Part shown: piece after piece, positions 6,188-7,883 of the stretch
Layout of the letters: each line of letters begins with the position of its first letter
Numbering within the stretch: the first letter of the stretch is position 1
Source of the DNA: Nitrospinota bacterium
GTDB lineage: Bacteria > Nitrospinota > Nitrospinia > SZUA-224
Direction of reading: 5' to 3'
NCBI GenBank assembly: GCA_016212345.1
Contig: JACRGM010000224.1
Span: forward strand, 1 to 7,883
DNA: 7,883 bases
Notes under the pieces: model-generated
Database searches by the model: none
What the model saw: only the letters and a program-made list of their open reading frames with translations
Told to the model about the DNA's origin: nothing
Position numbers and translations under genes: made by a program

Positions 6188-7475
6188 TAACTAAATCTTG
6201 CTGATAATATTCCTTTATAAGTTCATAATATCTCTTGCCTAATAACTCTTCCCAGTCATATTCTCTGCTAAATCTTTTAGCATTTTCGGAATATCTCTTA
6301 TATCTATCTTTATCTAAAAGGAGATTGTGTATTGCTCTAACTATATCATCTGTATTATATTCAACCGCCTCACCACATTGATAATCCTCTACCAAAGATC
6401 CAGATTGTGTATCCTTTGTGGTTATAACAGGAAGACCAGAACTCATGTATTCTATGACCTTTAAAGAAAAGGCATATCTTCTCAATTCTACAGGCCTGAA
6501 GACAGCCATCCCCACATCAGCCTCTGCAAGATAGTCTATCAGTTCTCGATATCTCTTATTACCTAGATATTGGACATGTCGGTCTACCCCGAGGTCCTTA
6601 GCCATATTTAGTATCTTTTTTATATAATCAGGGCTTGTGTGGCCTAATATAAGAAACCTTATATCAGAAATATCTTGTTTTATCTTTGCTAATGCCTCAA
6701 CTATAAGATCTAATCCTGCCCAATCATAGATATAACCCATGTATATTAATGTCCGTGGATGGGGTTTTTTGATCTGAGCCTTTTGAAAATGACGATAATC
6801 CACACCATTTGGTATAATATGAACCTTCCTCCCTGTTTGGTCTTCCCTGAGCCTTGCCAATAATGATCCTACAGAGATAATCAGGTCTGCCCTCTTAAGA
6901 CAAAAGATCTCTAACATAGAGGTATAGAACCTTCTAAATTTACTAATATATTGATAGCCAGGGGAATAATCAAAGTCATCATATATTAAGGTCTTAACCA
7001 ACCCTAATTGACGTAAGAGATAACCAAAGGCAACCTCCCATGGGCCCTGGCCAATAAAGACATCCTTCTTTGACCTATCTTTTAATAGATAGGCAATAAA
7101 AAATGATGGTAGTATGGCCAAATCAGAGATAAACCCCATAGTGCTAAATATCCTTCTCAATACCCTTTTAATGAGAGAATGAGGAACCAAATATGGCGTA
7201 TCAAGACCTAATATATTAAGACCTAGGCCCCCAATATGGTTTAAAAAGCGATCAACCTCTATAAATCTTACATTCCCTTTATTCTGTGTCCTTAAACTGA
7301 GGGTAAGTAATCCCTTCAACTGTTGATAAAGGGTGTGGGTCTTGGCAATATAGACCTTTGTATACATCACTGTAACATCTTCAAACCTCTGTTTAAATTG
7401 ATCTACAAGATGATGTACCCTGTTATTAGAGTAATATCCATAATCGAGTGTAGTGACAATCAACAATCTTTTCAA
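6177..7475 (-). CDS. Family 4 glycosyltransferase (GT-B fold)
   Basis: A 432-residue retaining glycosyltransferase of the GT4/GT1 superfamily, transferring a sugar from a nucleotide donor during glycan assembly. The N-terminal domain starts KRLLIVTTLDYGYYSNNRVHHL and contains GQGPWEVAFGYLLRQLG. The linker is VHIIPNGVDYRHF (about residues 216-228), followed by the C-domain start TLIYMGYIYDWAGLDLIVEAL. The donor-binding E-x7-E-type segment is RYAFSLKVIEYMSSGLPVITT, with Glu near 342. The sugar is unknown. I chose TTG 7475 because GAGGA (7489-7485) stands 9 nt upstream; TTG 7484 directly abuts that site and would add three residues. The choice is supported by the reconstructed pre-insertion sequence, in which the coaE TGA overlaps this TTG as TTGA. 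It lies downstream of coaE in the same direction, separated only by mobile element copy B. Its 3' end overlaps GT9. Confidence 0.87.
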   Translation of the reverse strand: MKRLLIVTTLDYGYYSNNRVHHLVDQFKQRFEDVTVMYTKVYIAKTHTLYQQLKGLLTLSLRTQNKGNVRFIEVDRFLNHIGGLGLNILGLDTPYLVPHSLIKRVLRRIFSTMGFISDLAILPSFFIAYLLKDRSKKDVFIGQGPWEVAFGYLLRQLGLVKTLIYDDFDYSPGYQYISKFRRFYTSMLEIFCLKRADLIISVGSLLARLREDQTGRKVHIIPNGVDYRHFQKAQIKKPHPRTLIYMGYIYDWAGLDLIVEALAKIKQDISDIRFLILGHTSPDYIKKILNMAKDLGVDRHVQYLGNKRYRELIDYLAEADVGMAVFRPVELRRYAFSLKVIEYMSSGLPVITTKDTQSGSLVEDYQCGEAVEYNTDDIVRAIHNLLLDKDRYKRYSENAKRFSREYDWEELLGKRYYELIKEYYQQDLVTNR

Positions 7476-7484
7476 AGTATCCAA

Positions 7485-7489
7485 TCCTC
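7485..7489 (-). promoter_or_regulatory. Ribosome binding site of the GT4 gene
   Basis: GAGGA on the minus strand, 9 nt before TTG 7475. It starts only 3 bp beyond the end of mobile element copy B, so the element's hairpin may influence access to it. Confidence 0.6.
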
Positions 7490-7492
7490 ATC

Positions 7493-7617
7493 TATAGATT
7501 TCCATATAACAAATTACACGGCGTTATCAGTCGAAATCCTCGACGGCGTACCGCTCAGTACGCCTTACTCGGATTTCTCCCTCTATCCTTGTGTAATTTA
7601 TTATCTGAAAATCTATA
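7493..7617. mobile_element. MITE-like palindromic element, copy B (125 bp)
   Basis: The same element as 354-478, in the same orientation, with one difference (T7586 for G447). The 27-bp inverted ends are 7493-7519 and 7591-7617. It is flanked by CATC on both sides (7489-7492 and 7618-7621); a TA duplication within the terminal TATA is equally possible and fits copy A better. The end facing coaE supplies that gene's TAG stop (7615-7613). It has no ORF and no transposase is nearby, so it is non-autonomous. It fills almost all of the space between coaE and the GT4 gene. Confidence 0.82.
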
Positions 7618-7883
7618 CATCCAGCCTTTTGAGTAGCTCTGACCAGATATTCTTGACCTCTCTTTCTGTCTCTATCTTGGTGCCATTATTATCAATAATA
7701 TAATCAGCATATAATAATTTATCTTTAAGAGGCATTTGCGATTCTATTCTCTCCCTTGCCTCCTCTTCACTAATGTTATCTCTCTTTATGAGCCTCTCTA
7801 TTTGCTTATCAGGGGTACAATAGACTACCACAATTGCATCAAATTCCTCTATATTACCTGTCTCTATTAAAAGGGGGATATCT
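7613..7883 (-). CDS. coaE: Dephospho-CoA kinase, C-terminal part (5' end beyond window edge)
   Basis: This enzyme phosphorylates the 3'-OH of dephospho-CoA with ATP, the last step of coenzyme A synthesis, in the cytoplasm. The 89 visible codons contain DIPLLIETGNIEEFDAIVVVYC (the PLL-E substrate-site motif and following strand), TPDKQIERLIKRDNISEEEARERIESQMP (lid helix with basic residues) and LLYADYIIDNNGT near the C-terminus. All are characteristic of CoaE, and in the usual order. The P-loop is outside the window. The last codons are KRLDV then TAG, and that TAG is part of the inverted repeat of mobile element copy B. Without the element the frame would read RLDVDEDWIL and stop at a TGA overlapping the GT4 start. 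The loss of about six tail residues is unlikely to matter for catalysis. Confidence 0.9.
   Translation of the reverse strand, partial: DIPLLIETGNIEEFDAIVVVYCTPDKQIERLIKRDNISEEEARERIESQMPLKDKLLYADYIIDNNGTKIETEREVKNIWSELLKRLDV

Noticed and set aside
7493..7519. Outward promoter in the end of copy B driving the GT4 gene (TTATAT-like box on the minus strand)
   Set aside because: The -10-like match is weak and no -35 box stands at a proper distance; read-through from coaE explains expression equally well.
7489..7621. CATC flanking copy B as the definite target-site duplication
   Set aside because: Copy A has no matching 4-bp flanks (TTTC versus GTTT), whereas TA at the ends fits both copies. I keep CATC only as an alternative.
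7323..7703. Plus-strand frame of 126 codons spanning the GT4 5' end, element copy B and the coaE end
   Set aside because: It crosses three unrelated features, and its middle is the mobile element. A composite frame of this kind is an accident of the insertion.

Overview
The window is a stretch of bacterial chromosome carrying part of a surface-polysaccharide (lipopolysaccharide or O-antigen type) biosynthesis locus. It is bounded on the right by the 3' end of a housekeeping gene, dephospho-CoA kinase (coaE). A Wzz-like chain-length regulator, a Wzy_C-family O-antigen ligase/polymerase and a heptosyltransferase-type GT9 enzyme point to a diderm (Gram-negative-type) bacterium. The DNA is AT-rich with many AGA/AGG and ATA codons, genes are packed tightly, and TTG start codons are common. 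I cannot name a genus; an uncultivated or thermophile-like lineage is only a guess.

Layout: (1) 1-329, minus strand, N-terminal part of the Wzz-like protein, running off the left edge. (2) 354-478, a short palindromic mobile element (copy A). (3) 491-4809, minus strand, a compact run of four genes. In transcription order these are a GT2 glycosyltransferase, a sugar-1-phosphate nucleotidyltransferase, a GalE-like NAD-dependent epimerase and an O-antigen ligase/polymerase. Transcription probably continues through copy A into the Wzz-like gene. (4) 4810-4984, a divergent intergenic region with a good sigma-70-type promoter on the minus strand and an extended -10 on the plus strand. (5) 4985-6187, plus strand, a GT9 heptosyltransferase-like gene, the only plus-strand gene. 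(6) 6177-7475, minus strand, a GT4 glycosyltransferase whose end overlaps the GT9 gene tail to tail. (7) 7493-7617, the second copy (B) of the element. (8) 7613-7883, minus strand, the C-terminal 89 codons of coaE.

The polysaccharide genes suggest one pathway. The nucleotidyltransferase makes an NDP-sugar and the epimerase converts one. The GT2, GT4 and GT9 enzymes add sugars to a lipid-linked or core acceptor. The membrane ligase/polymerase polymerises the glycan or transfers it to lipid A-core, and the Wzz-like protein sets chain length. No flippase or initiating sugar-phosphate transferase lies in the window.

The most unusual content is the pair of 127-bp direct repeats (one mismatch), each with 27-bp imperfect terminal inverted repeats and nested internal palindromes. 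These are MITE-like elements. They flank the six complete polysaccharide genes exactly. Copy B supplies the present stop codon of coaE. Removing it in silico restores an in-frame coaE end whose TGA overlaps the TTG start of the GT4 gene, a convincing empty site. Everything else looks like ordinary surface-glycan gene content, and I see no new enzymatic system.
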